From Gammaproteobacteria bacterium (lineage in GTDB: Bacteria > Pseudomonadota > Gammaproteobacteria > Steroidobacterales > Woeseiaceae): DNA of 64,000 bases. A program made the translations under genes and the position numbers. The notes beneath the pieces are model-generated. The model saw nothing but the letters and a program-made list of their open reading frames with translations, ran no database searches and was not told the DNA's origin. The stretch covers positions 1 through 64,000 of the forward strand of contig JAADHU010000030.1 of the NCBI GenBank assembly GCA_013151645.1. Direction: 5' to 3'. This document shows, piece by piece, positions 18,343 through 27,599 of this stretch (positions are counted from its first letter, which is position 1; the number at the start of each line of letters is the position of its first letter).

Positions 18343-19644
18343 ATGCTCCGGGGGGAGGCTAGGGAACTGAAAATCTCCGATACGTCGGCGCAGGACGTAG
18401 AGCTTGCACCAAAGGACCCGCGAGCCAGGCGATGGATGCTTGCCGGCCTGGGCGCGGCTATCGCCATGCTCATCTTGCTCGCCGCCCCCTGGGTCGCACG
18501 CTGGTCCAGCGCCACGGTCAGCGTGCCCTATGATCGAGTGCGGACCGCGGTGGTTGTCAAAGGCGATCTCGTCCGCGACGTCTCTGTGCAAGGCAGAATC
18601 GTCGCTGCGGTTAGCCCTACTCTCTACGCCACGGCCTCCGGAAGCATTACCTTGCACGTCGTTGCCGGGGAGCAGGTCGTTGCCGGACAGATACTGGCCA
18701 GCGTCGACAGTCCCGATCTTATGAGCGAATTGCAGCAATCCGAATCGGCCCTGGGTCAACGCAAGGTTGAGCTTGAGCGCCAGCGCATCGAATCCCGGCA
18801 ACAGGCACTGGAAAAGCGCAAAGACGCCGACCTCGCGGACGTTGCACTGGTTGCGGCGAAGCGTGAACAACGCCGGGCGGCGGAGGCGAACGATCTGGGC
18901 GTCATCCCGATTATCGATTTCGAGAAAGCCCAGGACGATCTGCGCAAGGCCGAGCTGGCGTATCAGCACGCGATCGCCGATGCGGGCCTGTTCGATGAGC
19001 GGCTGGCGTTCGAGTTGCGTGCCAGCGCCTTTGAGGTAAGCCGGCAGGAACTGCTGGTTGACGATTTGCGTCGCCAGGTTAGCGATCTGGCGATCAAATC
19101 GCCGGTCGACGGCATCGTCGGCGATCTGCTCATCGATCAGAAATCTGCGGTATCTCGCGATACTCCGGTCATGGCGGTGGTCGATCTGACGCGTTTCGAA
19201 ATTGATGCCCAGATCCCGGAAAGTTACGCGGACGATCTGGTCATCGGCATGCAGGCCGAAATTCAGGTTGGCGGCGCGCGCTTTGACGGCCAGCTTGTCG
19301 CGGTCTCTCCCGAGATCGTCAACAACCAGGTTGCCAGCCGAATCCGTTTTCTGAATGCCGGTCCAACCAATCTGCGGCAGAACCAGCGCTTGACCACGCG
19401 GATCCTGCTTGCGGAGTACAACGACGTATTGATGGTGCAGCGTGGGCAGTTCCTTGATAGCGGTGCCGGGCGTATTGCCTACGTCATCCGCAAAGATCAC
19501 ACCGCAGAACGTCGTCAGATCAAGACCGGCGCGCGCAGCCTTGGTTCCGTACAAATCATCGCTGGTCTGGAACCCGGCGATACGATCGTAATTTCAAACC
19601 TGGACCCGTTCCGCGGTGCGGACAGGGCTCTGCTAACGGATTGA
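18343..19644 (+). CDS. HlyD/MacA-type periplasmic adaptor subunit of an ABC exporter
   Basis: One transmembrane helix near residues 32-48 is followed by a barrel-sandwich (lipoyl-like) half motif (GSITLHVVAGEQVVAGQILASVDSP, split by a long hairpin), a coiled coil of ~120 residues rich in Glu/Arg/Ala/Gln, and the second half (DLAIKSPVDGIVGDLL). A beta-barrel and a membrane-proximal domain (GLEPGDTIVISN) follow. This is the membrane-fusion protein layout that links an inner-membrane ABC transporter to an outer-membrane duct. The ATG at 18343 lacks a strong ribosome site, so a downstream start is possible. The ATPase gene follows after 12 bp. No TolC-type channel is encoded nearby, so a shared one is probably used. 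Confidence 0.88.
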   Translation: MLRGEARELKISDTSAQDVELAPKDPRARRWMLAGLGAAIAMLILLAAPWVARWSSATVSVPYDRVRTAVVVKGDLVRDVSVQGRIVAAVSPTLYATASGSITLHVVAGEQVVAGQILASVDSPDLMSELQQSESALGQRKVELERQRIESRQQALEKRKDADLADVALVAAKREQRRAAEANDLGVIPIIDFEKAQDDLRKAELAYQHAIADAGLFDERLAFELRASAFEVSRQELLVDDLRRQVSDLAIKSPVDGIVGDLLIDQKSAVSRDTPVMAVVDLTRFEIDAQIPESYADDLVIGMQAEIQVGGARFDGQLVAVSPEIVNNQVASRIRFLNAGPTNLRQNQRLTTRILLAEYNDVLMVQRGQFLDSGAGRIAYVIRKDHTAERRQIKTGARSLGSVQIIAGLEPGDTIVISNLDPFRGADRALLTD

Positions 19645-19656
19645 GGAGAACAGTCG

Positions 19657-20358
19657 ATGTTGAAAATGAGCAAAGTATCGAAAACCTACCGAACGGACAC
19701 GGTTGAAACGCATGCGTTGCGAGAATTCTCGCTGACGGTCGACGAGGGTGAGTTTGTGTCGGTGACCGGACCGTCGGGTTCGGGAAAGACGACGTTTCTC
19801 AATATCGCGGGCATGCTGGAAGAGCTGACCAGCGGCAGCTACGAACTTGACGGGCGTGATATCTCGAAACTGGGCGACAAGGAACGCTCACGAATTCGCA
19901 ACGAAAAAATCGGTTTCATATTCCAGAGTTTCAATCTGATTCCCGAGCTGGATGTTTTTGACAATGTCGACGTACCGCTTCGCTATCGAGGTTTCGACGC
20001 CCGCGAACGCAAGCGCCGCATCGGTAACTGCCTCGAAATGGTCGGGCTGGCCTCACGAATGAAGCACTATCCGGCACAATTGTCCGGCGGTCAGCAACAG
20101 CGCGTTGCTATCGCTCGCGCTGTTGCCGGTGAACCGCGGTTCTTGCTCGCCGACGAGCCGACCGGCAATCTCGACACGCAAATGGCGGACAGCGTCCTCA
20201 ATCTCCTGACCGACATCAATAAGTCAGGAACAACCATTATCATGGTTACACACGAGTTAAGTCTCGTTGATCGTGCGCGGAGAAATATCTTCGTGAAAGA
20301 TGGCCACGTTAGCGATGGCCCTCCCGAATTGCATTTCGCTGCTTCGGCTATCGCCTAG
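19657..20358 (+). CDS. ABC transporter ATPase, MacB/LolD type
   Basis: Walker A GPSGSGKTT (residues 38-46), Q-loop IFQSFN, signature LSGGQQQR (142-149), Walker B FLLADEPTG and the switch His in VTHE are all intact. The 233-residue length and sequence style match the LolD/MacB/FtsE class, which powers FtsX-type permeases. These machines work on periplasmic or membrane-anchored substrates rather than threading substrate through the membrane. GAGGAGAACAG precedes the ATG. It sits between its adaptor and two permeases and is surely the ATPase of that complex. Confidence 0.95.
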   Translation: MLKMSKVSKTYRTDTVETHALREFSLTVDEGEFVSVTGPSGSGKTTFLNIAGMLEELTSGSYELDGRDISKLGDKERSRIRNEKIGFIFQSFNLIPELDVFDNVDVPLRYRGFDARERKRRIGNCLEMVGLASRMKHYPAQLSGGQQQRVAIARAVAGEPRFLLADEPTGNLDTQMADSVLNLLTDINKSGTTIIMVTHELSLVDRARRNIFVKDGHVSDGPPELHFAASAIA

Positions 20359-20369
20359 CGGGGATTGAG

Positions 20370-21689
20370 ATGATTCGATATTACTTCAAGCTTGGCATTC
20401 TCAGTATCAGGGCGAACCCGGCGTTAACGGCACTCATGGTCGCGGCGATCGCAATCGGCATTGGTGCCTGTATGTCTATCGTGACCGTGCGGCACGTCAT
20501 GAGCAACAACCCGGTCGCTCACAAGAACGATGTTCTTTTCCATGTGCAACTCGATAACTGGAATCCGGACGATCCTTTCGATGAGCCAAATGAACCTCCC
20601 AGCCAGGTCACTTATCTCGACGCAAGTGCCTTGTATCAGGCTGATCGAGCGTACCGTCAGACGATCAGTTTCAAAACGAGCAGAGTCGTTCTTCCCGATA
20701 GCGAGGATGCGAAACCGTTCCAGGAACTGATCCGAGCGACAACGACGGATTTCTTTGCAATGTTCGATATCCCCTTTAAATATGGCGGCGCCTGGGACGA
20801 CGCCGCAGACCGGACCGAAGAGCACGTCGTCGTACTTTCCTCGGAGATGAACCAGCGACTGTTCGGTGGCGTTGATTCGGTTGGTCGCATGCTGACAATG
20901 AACAAGGAACCCTACCGCGTCGTTGGCGTTCTGTCTGAGTGGCTGCCGATGCCAAAGTTTTACGATCTGAACAACAATCCCTATGAAGGAGCCGAGGACA
21001 TTTTTCTGCCTTTTTCACTGGCGATTTCCGGCGAATGGGGAAATGCCGGTAACAACAATTGCTGGAAGCCAACCGAGGATGGTACGTTTGCAGCCTACCT
21101 CGCGTCCGAATGTGTCTGGATTCAAATGTGGGTGGAGTTGCGAGACACATCGGAAAAGTCTGCCTACCTCCAATTCCTGAACGACTACGTTGAGGAGCAG
21201 AAAACGTTAGGGCGTTTCCCCCGAGCACTGAACAATCGACTGAGTACGCCGGCCGAATGGATGGTCAATCGTGAAGTTATCGATGATTCGATAGGTGTGC
21301 TGCTGAGTCTCGCGGTTTTGTTTCTTGTCGTATGCCTGCTAAACACCATTGGACTATTGCTGGCAAAAGTAATGCGACGCACAAACGACATCAGTTTGCG
21401 CCGAGCGCTTGGCGCGAGCAAATCTGCTCTGTTCGCGCAATACATTATCGAAGCCGGAATGGTCGGTGTTGCAGGTGGGCTTGCCGGAATCGGAATGACC
21501 TGGCTCGGGCTTCGCGGAATCGAGAACGTATTCGCCGAGTACGACTTCATTGCCTATCTCGTCGCGATGGACTGGGCGATGGTTCTTGGTGCCGTCGCAC
21601 TCGCCATTGCTTCGGCGCTGGGTGCGGCGCTGTACCCGACCTGGCGAGCCTGTAATGTTTCGCCCGCAACGACTTTGCGCATTCAATAA
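20370..21689 (+). CDS. ABC transporter permease, MacB/FtsX type (first copy)
   Basis: An N-terminal transmembrane helix (residues ~18-38) is followed by a large periplasmic domain of ~270 residues of the MacB_PCD type. Three C-terminal helices then follow, containing the FtsX core motif DISLRRALGASK. The periplasmic domain contains a DLNNNPYEGAEDIFLPF segment typical of the class. It starts 11 bp after the ATPase gene. Its partner permease is the next gene; the two probably form a heterodimer, since they differ in sequence. Confidence 0.92.
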   Translation: MIRYYFKLGILSIRANPALTALMVAAIAIGIGACMSIVTVRHVMSNNPVAHKNDVLFHVQLDNWNPDDPFDEPNEPPSQVTYLDASALYQADRAYRQTISFKTSRVVLPDSEDAKPFQELIRATTTDFFAMFDIPFKYGGAWDDAADRTEEHVVVLSSEMNQRLFGGVDSVGRMLTMNKEPYRVVGVLSEWLPMPKFYDLNNNPYEGAEDIFLPFSLAISGEWGNAGNNNCWKPTEDGTFAAYLASECVWIQMWVELRDTSEKSAYLQFLNDYVEEQKTLGRFPRALNNRLSTPAEWMVNREVIDDSIGVLLSLAVLFLVVCLLNTIGLLLAKVMRRTNDISLRRALGASKSALFAQYIIEAGMVGVAGGLAGIGMTWLGLRGIENVFAEYDFIAYLVAMDWAMVLGAVALAIASALGAALYPTWRACNVSPATTLRIQ

Positions 21690-21716
21690 GTTACCTGAGA
21701 GAAGCAGGAGAGCACG

Positions 21717-22937
21717 ATGGATATTGGACCGATCTGGCGCGCGATGCTGAGGAACAAAGCGGGCTTCGTACTAATTGCCCTGCAAATGGCGGTTACCATG
21801 ACCGTCATGGTCAACGCCATCGCGATTATGCAGGAACGCGCGGGTAAGGTTGCCCGCGATAGCGGCATCGATGAAGCAAACACCTTTGCGCTGGTAAGCG
21901 TGTCTTTTACCGAGCACGAGGAAGAGCTGAAGAAATCGTTAATCGACGAGGACCTCGCGATGATCCGAGGACTGCCCGGTGTACGAAATGCAGTTGCGAC
22001 GAATTCGTTTCCGCTTCGCCAGGGCGGCTGGTCAATGTCACTGCAACTCGCTCCAGGCAGTCAGTCCACGGTTTCGGTGGTCTCAGCGATCTATTTCGTT
22101 GACGAACAGGGCATCGATACGTTCGCGTCGAAAATCATCGATGGCAAGAATTTTGCGGCGGATCAGGTGACATGGAAAATCGAAGATGACGACGCCTGGC
22201 CCGTGTACGGTATTATCACCGAAGCACTTGGCAAGGAGCTGTTTGCCGAGGAACAGGGTTCCTATGTCGGTAAGACCTTTTATATTAATGACAACGATCC
22301 CGTTAACGTCGTTGGTGTGGTCGAACGCCTGCAGGCGCCGTGGAACGGGTGGAGCGGTGTGGAGAGGTCATTGCTTGTGCCGCAACGGCGAACCTCGGCG
22401 CTGCAACGCTATGTCATCAGGGCGGAACCGGGTTATCGCGATTCGCTGATGTCACAGGTTGAAGAGTTATTGTCGAGCAGCAACAAGGATCGACTGATTC
22501 GCGATATGACAACCATGGATGATGTGCGCAAGCTTTCCTATCTGGGCGATACGGCTATGATCAAAATACTCACTTTCGTCGTCGGTATGCTGACCATCAT
22601 TACCGGCCTGGGCATTGTCGGTCTGGCCAGTTTCAACGTGAGTCGCCGTACGCGGCAGATCGGAATCCGGCGCGCCCTGGGAGCCACCAGGTCGGCCATC
22701 GTTCGTTACTTCCTGGTCGAGAATTTTATTGTCAGCAGCCTCGGGCTCGTGATCGGCGCAATACTCTCTGTCGCGTTGAACATCGCGATGGTGCAGGCTT
22801 TTTCTCTTGAGCCAATTGCGTGGTACGTCATTCCGTTGGCGATGTTGGCGTTGTGGACAGTCGGACAAGTGGCCGTCGCGGGCCCTGCGAGAAAAGCCAG
22901 TAAAATCACTCCGGCAATCGCGACGCGGTCAATTTGA
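21717..22937 (+). CDS. ABC transporter permease, MacB/FtsX type (second copy)
   Basis: It has the same plan as the preceding permease: one N-terminal helix, a periplasmic domain of ~240 residues and three C-terminal helices with RQIGIRRALGATRSAIVRYF. GCAGGAGAG lies upstream of the ATG at 21717. The product is shorter and divergent from its neighbour, as is usual for heterodimeric pairs of this class. Such four-gene sets (adaptor, ATPase, two permeases) export peptides, lipopeptides or antibiotics, or support envelope homeostasis. No biosynthetic gene adjoins, so the cargo is unknown. It is the last gene of the plus-strand run and converges with the gene at 22960. Confidence 0.92.
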   Translation: MDIGPIWRAMLRNKAGFVLIALQMAVTMTVMVNAIAIMQERAGKVARDSGIDEANTFALVSVSFTEHEEELKKSLIDEDLAMIRGLPGVRNAVATNSFPLRQGGWSMSLQLAPGSQSTVSVVSAIYFVDEQGIDTFASKIIDGKNFAADQVTWKIEDDDAWPVYGIITEALGKELFAEEQGSYVGKTFYINDNDPVNVVGVVERLQAPWNGWSGVERSLLVPQRRTSALQRYVIRAEPGYRDSLMSQVEELLSSSNKDRLIRDMTTMDDVRKLSYLGDTAMIKILTFVVGMLTIITGLGIVGLASFNVSRRTRQIGIRRALGATRSAIVRYFLVENFIVSSLGLVIGAILSVALNIAMVQAFSLEPIAWYVIPLAMLALWTVGQVAVAGPARKASKITPAIATRSI

Positions 22938-22959
22938 ACGCAGCGGCGAGTTGCCGCCG

Positions 22960-24195
22960 TCACAGTCGCATGAATTGCTGACGCGTGCGGGTCCAGGCGT
23001 AGCCCAGTAGTATCGCAACGAAAAATACCTCGGCACCGACATTGATAAAAAAATTGACGATCTGTTGGAGTCGTTCAGGAATGTCGAACGGCAGCATGCG
23101 TATCGCAATACCCCATAATGTGTCGGTCAGAAGATTGGTGACGTACAACGATAATTTGATCATGAAAATAGACACAACTGCAGCGACTGCAGTTTCCAGT
23201 GCTGACCGGACGAGTGTGTCGAAATTATTCGAATTGGCGATGGGCAACAACATCCACACGCAGACGATAAACGAAGTCGTAACGTCATTCGTGCGACCGA
23301 GAAAGGGAAAATCGGTACCGGGGACGGACTGCACCGAGCTAAGCAGAAAAACCGCGGCCCAGCACAACATCCACAGGGCCAGCAAATGTGGTGCAACCTT
23401 GTGCCAGTTATTCTCTGCTTCCGCTGCCGTAAAGTCACGGCTGTCCTGCTCACCTTTTCGGGCCAGTACCCGTAAGTAGACGCCCACGAGAACGGCCGGG
23501 ATGACAAACGGATAGAATAGAACCTTGATGAACGACGTCAGCCATGCGGTCGATGCATTCGAGCCCAGCAACGCAACCGCAAGTGACTGCACGGCACCCG
23601 CAGTGATTGCCAGACCCAGGACAACCGCCACGAGTTGCCAGAATCTCTGCATACTGGTTTGCGATTCCTGAACGGCCGTCGGTAACGCCGCGATATTTCG
23701 CACCGTAGACGCCATGTTGAACAAACCCTTGAACGCCAGTCGCCGCATGATTTTCCAGTCATGCTTTTTGGTCTCTTCGAAGATCTTGACGGCGTGCTGT
23801 TCAACCGGTGCACCGGTTGTTCCCCAGAGAAACTGAGTAACACCCAGCGCCGCGGAAATTTCGCGCGCTTGACGCCGTCTGATATTGAACGCGAGAACGC
23901 CGGGTTCTCCGTCGCGGTTGTTCTTGTGCCAAAATTCGCCATCGTACCAATCGCCTGTCGGTAGTTTGGCTTTCTTGCGGGCCATGGCGGTCGGCTTGTT
24001 GGCAAGCCGTCGCAGGCGCTTTCCCGGTTCTGCCAGCGGGATAAATACAAAGGATTCGGCGTCCTGTTGATCGAGCAAGCGGTCAAAATCGTTGCTGAGT
24101 TTGTTTGGCGTGGCGGCGGCAGCAAGTCCGTCGATCTCGACGCGGACCTCGATCATTCGCCCCTTCTCTTTATTTTTCGAGTTCTTTCGGGTCAT
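22960..24195 (-). CDS. Multi-pass membrane protein of unknown function
   Basis: The N-terminal ~150 residues are polar and Lys/Arg-rich (ARKKAKLPTGDWYDGEF) and should face the cytoplasm. About six hydrophobic segments follow, from residue ~190 to ~400, with a short polar loop near 255-280. No signature I know is visible. The listed ATG has no clear ribosome site; an ATG at 24156 (residue 14) preceded by AGAAGGGGC is an equally good start. It is convergent with the ABC permease and divergent from the TPR lipoprotein gene. No neighbour suggests a role. Confidence 0.75.
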   Translation of the reverse strand: MTRKNSKNKEKGRMIEVRVEIDGLAAAATPNKLSNDFDRLLDQQDAESFVFIPLAEPGKRLRRLANKPTAMARKKAKLPTGDWYDGEFWHKNNRDGEPGVLAFNIRRRQAREISAALGVTQFLWGTTGAPVEQHAVKIFEETKKHDWKIMRRLAFKGLFNMASTVRNIAALPTAVQESQTSMQRFWQLVAVVLGLAITAGAVQSLAVALLGSNASTAWLTSFIKVLFYPFVIPAVLVGVYLRVLARKGEQDSRDFTAAEAENNWHKVAPHLLALWMLCWAAVFLLSSVQSVPGTDFPFLGRTNDVTTSFIVCVWMLLPIANSNNFDTLVRSALETAVAAVVSIFMIKLSLYVTNLLTDTLWGIAIRMLPFDIPERLQQIVNFFINVGAEVFFVAILLGYAWTRTRQQFMRL

Positions 24196-24367
24196 GTTAG
24201 TGTGCCGGAATCGGTTGGAGCCGACGGACGGGCATCATATCGCGTTCACGACCGATAAGGTGGCATGGCCCGACACGAAAATACTTTCGGAGTAGAATCA
24301 AATCGAGATTCTTACAGCGCTCGGCATGAAAGTCGGGGTATCGGCGAAACAACGATGAGGAAAACCC

Positions 24368-26050
24368 ATGAAACCGGAAATTGTGACCACACCCGCCCGG
24401 CTGGCCGCTTTCTTTTCTTTCTTGGTGTTGCCCCTGCTCCTTTTCGGTTGCACGCGTAGTCCCGGGGACGCGGTTGGCGCCGCTACCACCGCAGAATCCA
24501 TTGTCCTGGACGATGCCGGAAGACTTCTCGGCGTCGTGCGCTTTCCGACTTCGTGCACGGCAGATGCTCAGCCGCCGCTGCAACGTGGTTTGGCTCTCCT
24601 GCATCATATGACCTATGTCGCGTCCAAGAGAGCGTTCCTTGAGGCAGCGACGATCGACCCCGAATGTTCCATTGCGTATTGGGGCGCCGCGATGACGAAC
24701 GTCCATCCGTTGTGGCCCGACACGATCCAGGCAGATTCGCTCGTTGGCGGTCAGATATTGCTGGACAAGGCCTCAATCGCCAAACACGCTAGTGCAAGAG
24801 AGCGCGGTTACGTTGATGCGTTGCAAGCGTACTATCGGGAAGGCAATCGAGGCGAAGCTGACCGATTGCAGGCATTTCTCAATGGCTGGGCCAGTGTTCA
24901 CGAAGATAACCCGGACGATCCTGAAGCCAGTCTTTTTTACGCGCTTGCATTGGTCGCTACTGCACCGGCGGGCGACAAGACCTATGCGAATCAAAAAAGA
25001 GCCGGTGCAATAGCTGAACGTGTGAAGGCTGAAATTCCTGAACACCCCGGCGCGCACCACTACATTATTCACGCTTACGACTCTCCCCCGCTAGCCGAAA
25101 AAGCTCTGGAAACAGCGCGGCACTATGACGATGTTGCGCCGGAAAATTCGCACGCGCTGCATATGACCACGCACATAACGACCCGACGCGGGCTATGGGA
25201 GGAGTCGGCGCGTTTCAATCGTCGTGCCGCTGACGCGGCAACGGATCGATTGCCCAATGGTGATGTCTCTATGCATTACCTGCATGCTCTGGACTACCTC
25301 GCGTATGCCTATCTTCAACAGGCGAAAGACGAAGAGGCTGATGGCGTTCTGACGGAAATGAAGTCACTGGATACGCCGTTTCAGAACCATGCCGCTACCG
25401 CATACGCCTTTGCTGCCGTACCGGCACGACTCGCCCTTGACCGGCACGACTGGGGCGCGGCCGCCGGTGTGAAATCACGATGGCCGGAAGGAATTCGCTG
25501 GGAACAGTATCCGCACCTTGTCGCGATTGCGGAATTTGCACGTGCACTCGGTGCAGCGCGAGAGGGCGATTATGCGACGGCGGAGGGGGCGATCGGCGAA
25601 TTGGTACTCCTCCAGGCGCAAGCCGCGAAGCTTGATATAGCCTATGACTGGGGAGGGCAGGTTGCTATTCAGATTATGGCGGCGGAGGCCTGGGTTGCAT
25701 TTGGAAAAAGCGATATCGAATCTGCGCTCAGGAAAATGCGCGACGCTGCCGAAATGGAAGCGAGCACTGTCAAGAATCCGGTGACGCCGGGCGTCGTTTT
25801 ACCGGTACGGGAGTTGTACGGTGACATGTTGCTGGCGACCGGCAGCTATGCGCTGGCGAGTGCTGAATACACGGCTGTGCTTGAGCGGTCGCCGAATCGT
25901 TTTTACAGTGTTTTCGGTGCCGGTCGCGCTGCGGAGCTCGGTGGGGACATCGCCATCGCCACGAAATACTATCAGTTGTTACTGGACAACTGTGCTGATG
26001 CGAATGACGACCGGCCAGAACTGATGCATGCTCGTGAATATCTGGGTTGA
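24368..26050 (+). CDS. TPR-repeat lipoprotein
   Basis: The signal peptide ends in a lipobox (LLLFGC), so the protein is probably lipid-anchored. The rest is helical repeats of the TPR/SEL kind: a first block near residues 70-140 (GLALLHHMTYVASKRAF, CSIAYWGAAM) and a last block near 480-555. A central part contains HHYIIHAYD and HALHMTTHI, His-rich helices that are characteristic of this protein type. GAGGAAAACCC precedes the ATG. It is monocistronic as far as can be seen. A role in protein-protein contacts in the periplasm is the usual guess; the partner is unknown. Confidence 0.82.
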   Translation: MKPEIVTTPARLAAFFSFLVLPLLLFGCTRSPGDAVGAATTAESIVLDDAGRLLGVVRFPTSCTADAQPPLQRGLALLHHMTYVASKRAFLEAATIDPECSIAYWGAAMTNVHPLWPDTIQADSLVGGQILLDKASIAKHASARERGYVDALQAYYREGNRGEADRLQAFLNGWASVHEDNPDDPEASLFYALALVATAPAGDKTYANQKRAGAIAERVKAEIPEHPGAHHYIIHAYDSPPLAEKALETARHYDDVAPENSHALHMTTHITTRRGLWEESARFNRRAADAATDRLPNGDVSMHYLHALDYLAYAYLQQAKDEEADGVLTEMKSLDTPFQNHAATAYAFAAVPARLALDRHDWGAAAGVKSRWPEGIRWEQYPHLVAIAEFARALGAAREGDYATAEGAIGELVLLQAQAAKLDIAYDWGGQVAIQIMAAEAWVAFGKSDIESALRKMRDAAEMEASTVKNPVTPGVVLPVRELYGDMLLATGSYALASAEYTAVLERSPNRFYSVFGAGRAAELGGDIAIATKYYQLLLDNCADANDDRPELMHAREYLG

Positions 26051-26265
26051 GGGTCAACCCCGTCGGCGCTTGATCGCTTTTTCACGGTGGGTCGAACTGG
26101 TTAATTTTTTTCTATACCGTTTCGCGCTCTGGAGCTAACGTACCTCCTTGTCTGAACCAGAGCACGTACCGATCCCTTCAGGCGACGAAATGGTTGCCGC
26201 CATGTTTCGAAATATGCTGGCCAGAACGCCGGATGAACACCAGCAATCAAGCAGGAGTTATACCG

Positions 26266-26715
26266 ATGAACGTACAGGTTCCTGAACTAGCGAGCTTGAA
26301 CAGCAACGCCCCACCGAAGTTGTTCTGGGTAATTTCCGCGGCCAGCTTGCTGTGGAACCTGGCAGGTTCGGCTGCGTTTCTCGCTCAGATCACCCTGGAT
26401 ACGAGTGCGCTGCCGAATGCAGAACGCGCATTTTATGAGTCGGTGCCGGCTTGGGCGACGATCGCCTTCGGCGTTGCGGTTTTTGCGGGCGTCCTGGGAA
26501 GTGTCGGTCTGCTGCTACGGCGACACTGGGCAATAATGATGTTCATTGTGAGCCTTCTCGGTATCGTGGTTCAAAACAGTCATGCCATTTTTATTGGAGA
26601 TGGCTTTGAGGTGTTCGGCGCGGCCGGGTTCGTTTTGCCGTTCTTCATCCTGATTGCTGCTTTGGCGCTGATCGGCTACGCCCGGCGCGCGGCGAGGAGG
26701 GCATGGATCGGCTGA
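26266..26715 (+). CDS. Small four-helix membrane protein
   Basis: The start is the ATG at 26266, which has AGGAG exactly 8 bp upstream; the longer in-frame starts at 26194 and 26233 have none. The 149-residue product has four hydrophobic segments and short polar ends, finishing in an Arg-rich tail (ARRAARRAW). It resembles small DoxX-like or sugar-transport-associated membrane proteins only in general shape. I do not assign a family. The preceding 215-bp gap holds a T-rich stretch after the TPR gene (26103-26111) that may end the upstream transcript. Confidence 0.75.
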   Translation: MNVQVPELASLNSNAPPKLFWVISAASLLWNLAGSAAFLAQITLDTSALPNAERAFYESVPAWATIAFGVAVFAGVLGSVGLLLRRHWAIMMFIVSLLGIVVQNSHAIFIGDGFEVFGAAGFVLPFFILIAALALIGYARRAARRAWIG

Positions 26716-26775
26716 CCTCAAACAATCTAAGCGCGGTTGCGGCTACCGGTGATTTCCGGGGTCAATACGGCTCTA

Positions 26776-27231
26776 TCACTCAGCTACCTCGCTACGCGTC
26801 CAGGTTTCCGTTCGGCCCAGCAATGAAAACCCGATATAGCCACGTAATTCCAGCGTATTTTCGTCAACCACAGTTAATTTGCATTGGTAGGTTTTACCGC
26901 TGTTCGGGTCGTAGATTCTTCCGCTTTTCCATTTGCCATTGCCCGCGCGGGTAAAGCCGTCCATTATTTTTAACCCCAGGAGCAGCCTGTCTCGCAGCGC
27001 CGGATCCGGGTTTAGGTCGTCCTTGTCGGCCGCTGAACGCTTCCCGGAATTTTCTGCTGAACCAGCTATGCTGCCGACTGGGCCACTGTCCCCCAGCACT
27101 ATTTTTATCCAGCCGGTGCCATCGGCGCTTAACCATATACCCTCAACAGCGCGCTCATCGATGTCCGCCAATGTCCCGACAGGCAGACAGATGAGGGCAA
27201 GTAGTACCAAAGAGCGGCGGCATACGGCCAT
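26776..27231 (-). CDS. DUF2147 domain secreted protein
   Basis: A signal peptide (LVLLALICLPVGTLA) precedes a ~120-residue beta-rich domain. The C-terminal half has the DUF2147 hallmark order: WKSGRIYDPNSGKTYQCKL, then LELRGYIGFSLLGRTETW. The N-terminal half has VEGIWLSADGTGWIKI. The ATG at 27231 is preferred over the TTG at 27237 because GGAG lies 9 bp upstream. DUF2147 proteins are periplasmic and of unknown function; some are stress-induced. The gene is monocistronic, and the 3' end converges with the small membrane protein gene. Confidence 0.92.
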   Translation of the reverse strand: MAVCRRSLVLLALICLPVGTLADIDERAVEGIWLSADGTGWIKIVLGDSGPVGSIAGSAENSGKRSAADKDDLNPDPALRDRLLLGLKIMDGFTRAGNGKWKSGRIYDPNSGKTYQCKLTVVDENTLELRGYIGFSLLGRTETWTRSEVAE

Positions 27232-27350
27232 TCGCAATTACTCCATTCGCTATGAAAATCACGGTTCGCAGCCTTTCCGATTATCGCCCCATAGCTCCAA
27301 TAATCAATCCAGGAAGGGATTTTCCGATATAGGACGGTATTTGGAGGCTG

Positions 27351-27420
27351 GAAATTTGGGGAAATTTGGGGACACCCATCAATTGTCGTGCACAGCTCGA
27401 TTTTAATGGGTGTCCTCAAT
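27351..27420. repeat. Inverted repeat with GGACACCCAT arms, REP/RAYT-like remnant
   Basis: An exact tandem decamer (AAATTTGGGG at 27351 and 27361) leads into arm GGACACCCAT (27369-27378). Its perfect reverse complement ATGGGTGTCC lies at 27405-27414, and AATT flanks the outer sides. The same ATGGGTGTCC core recurs three times at 54889-54980. Such motifs commonly flank REP-associated tyrosine (TnpA_REP) transposases in proteobacteria, but no transposase is present here. It lies in the 368-bp gap 27232-27599; the rest of that gap shows only the ribosome site GGGAG before 27600. Confidence 0.6.
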
Positions 27421-27599
27421 TACCGTAAGGCCAGCACCATTGCTGTGGAATCGTGCGCCAGCGACCACCAATTGGTCTCCAGTGCGGCCTGGGGGGATTA
27501 CATCTGTCGCCCAGAAGCACAAACGTCGGATATTTTGGGCAATTCGGTGCCAACTTGATGCTTGTACTCCTATAAGGCATTTTTCCTGGGAGTACCAAC

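Noticed and set aside
18250-19554. 434-residue open frame on the minus strand
   Set aside because: It is the exact antisense shadow of the HlyD/MacA-type adaptor gene, has no family pattern, and the plus-strand reading shows clear adaptor motifs and operon context.
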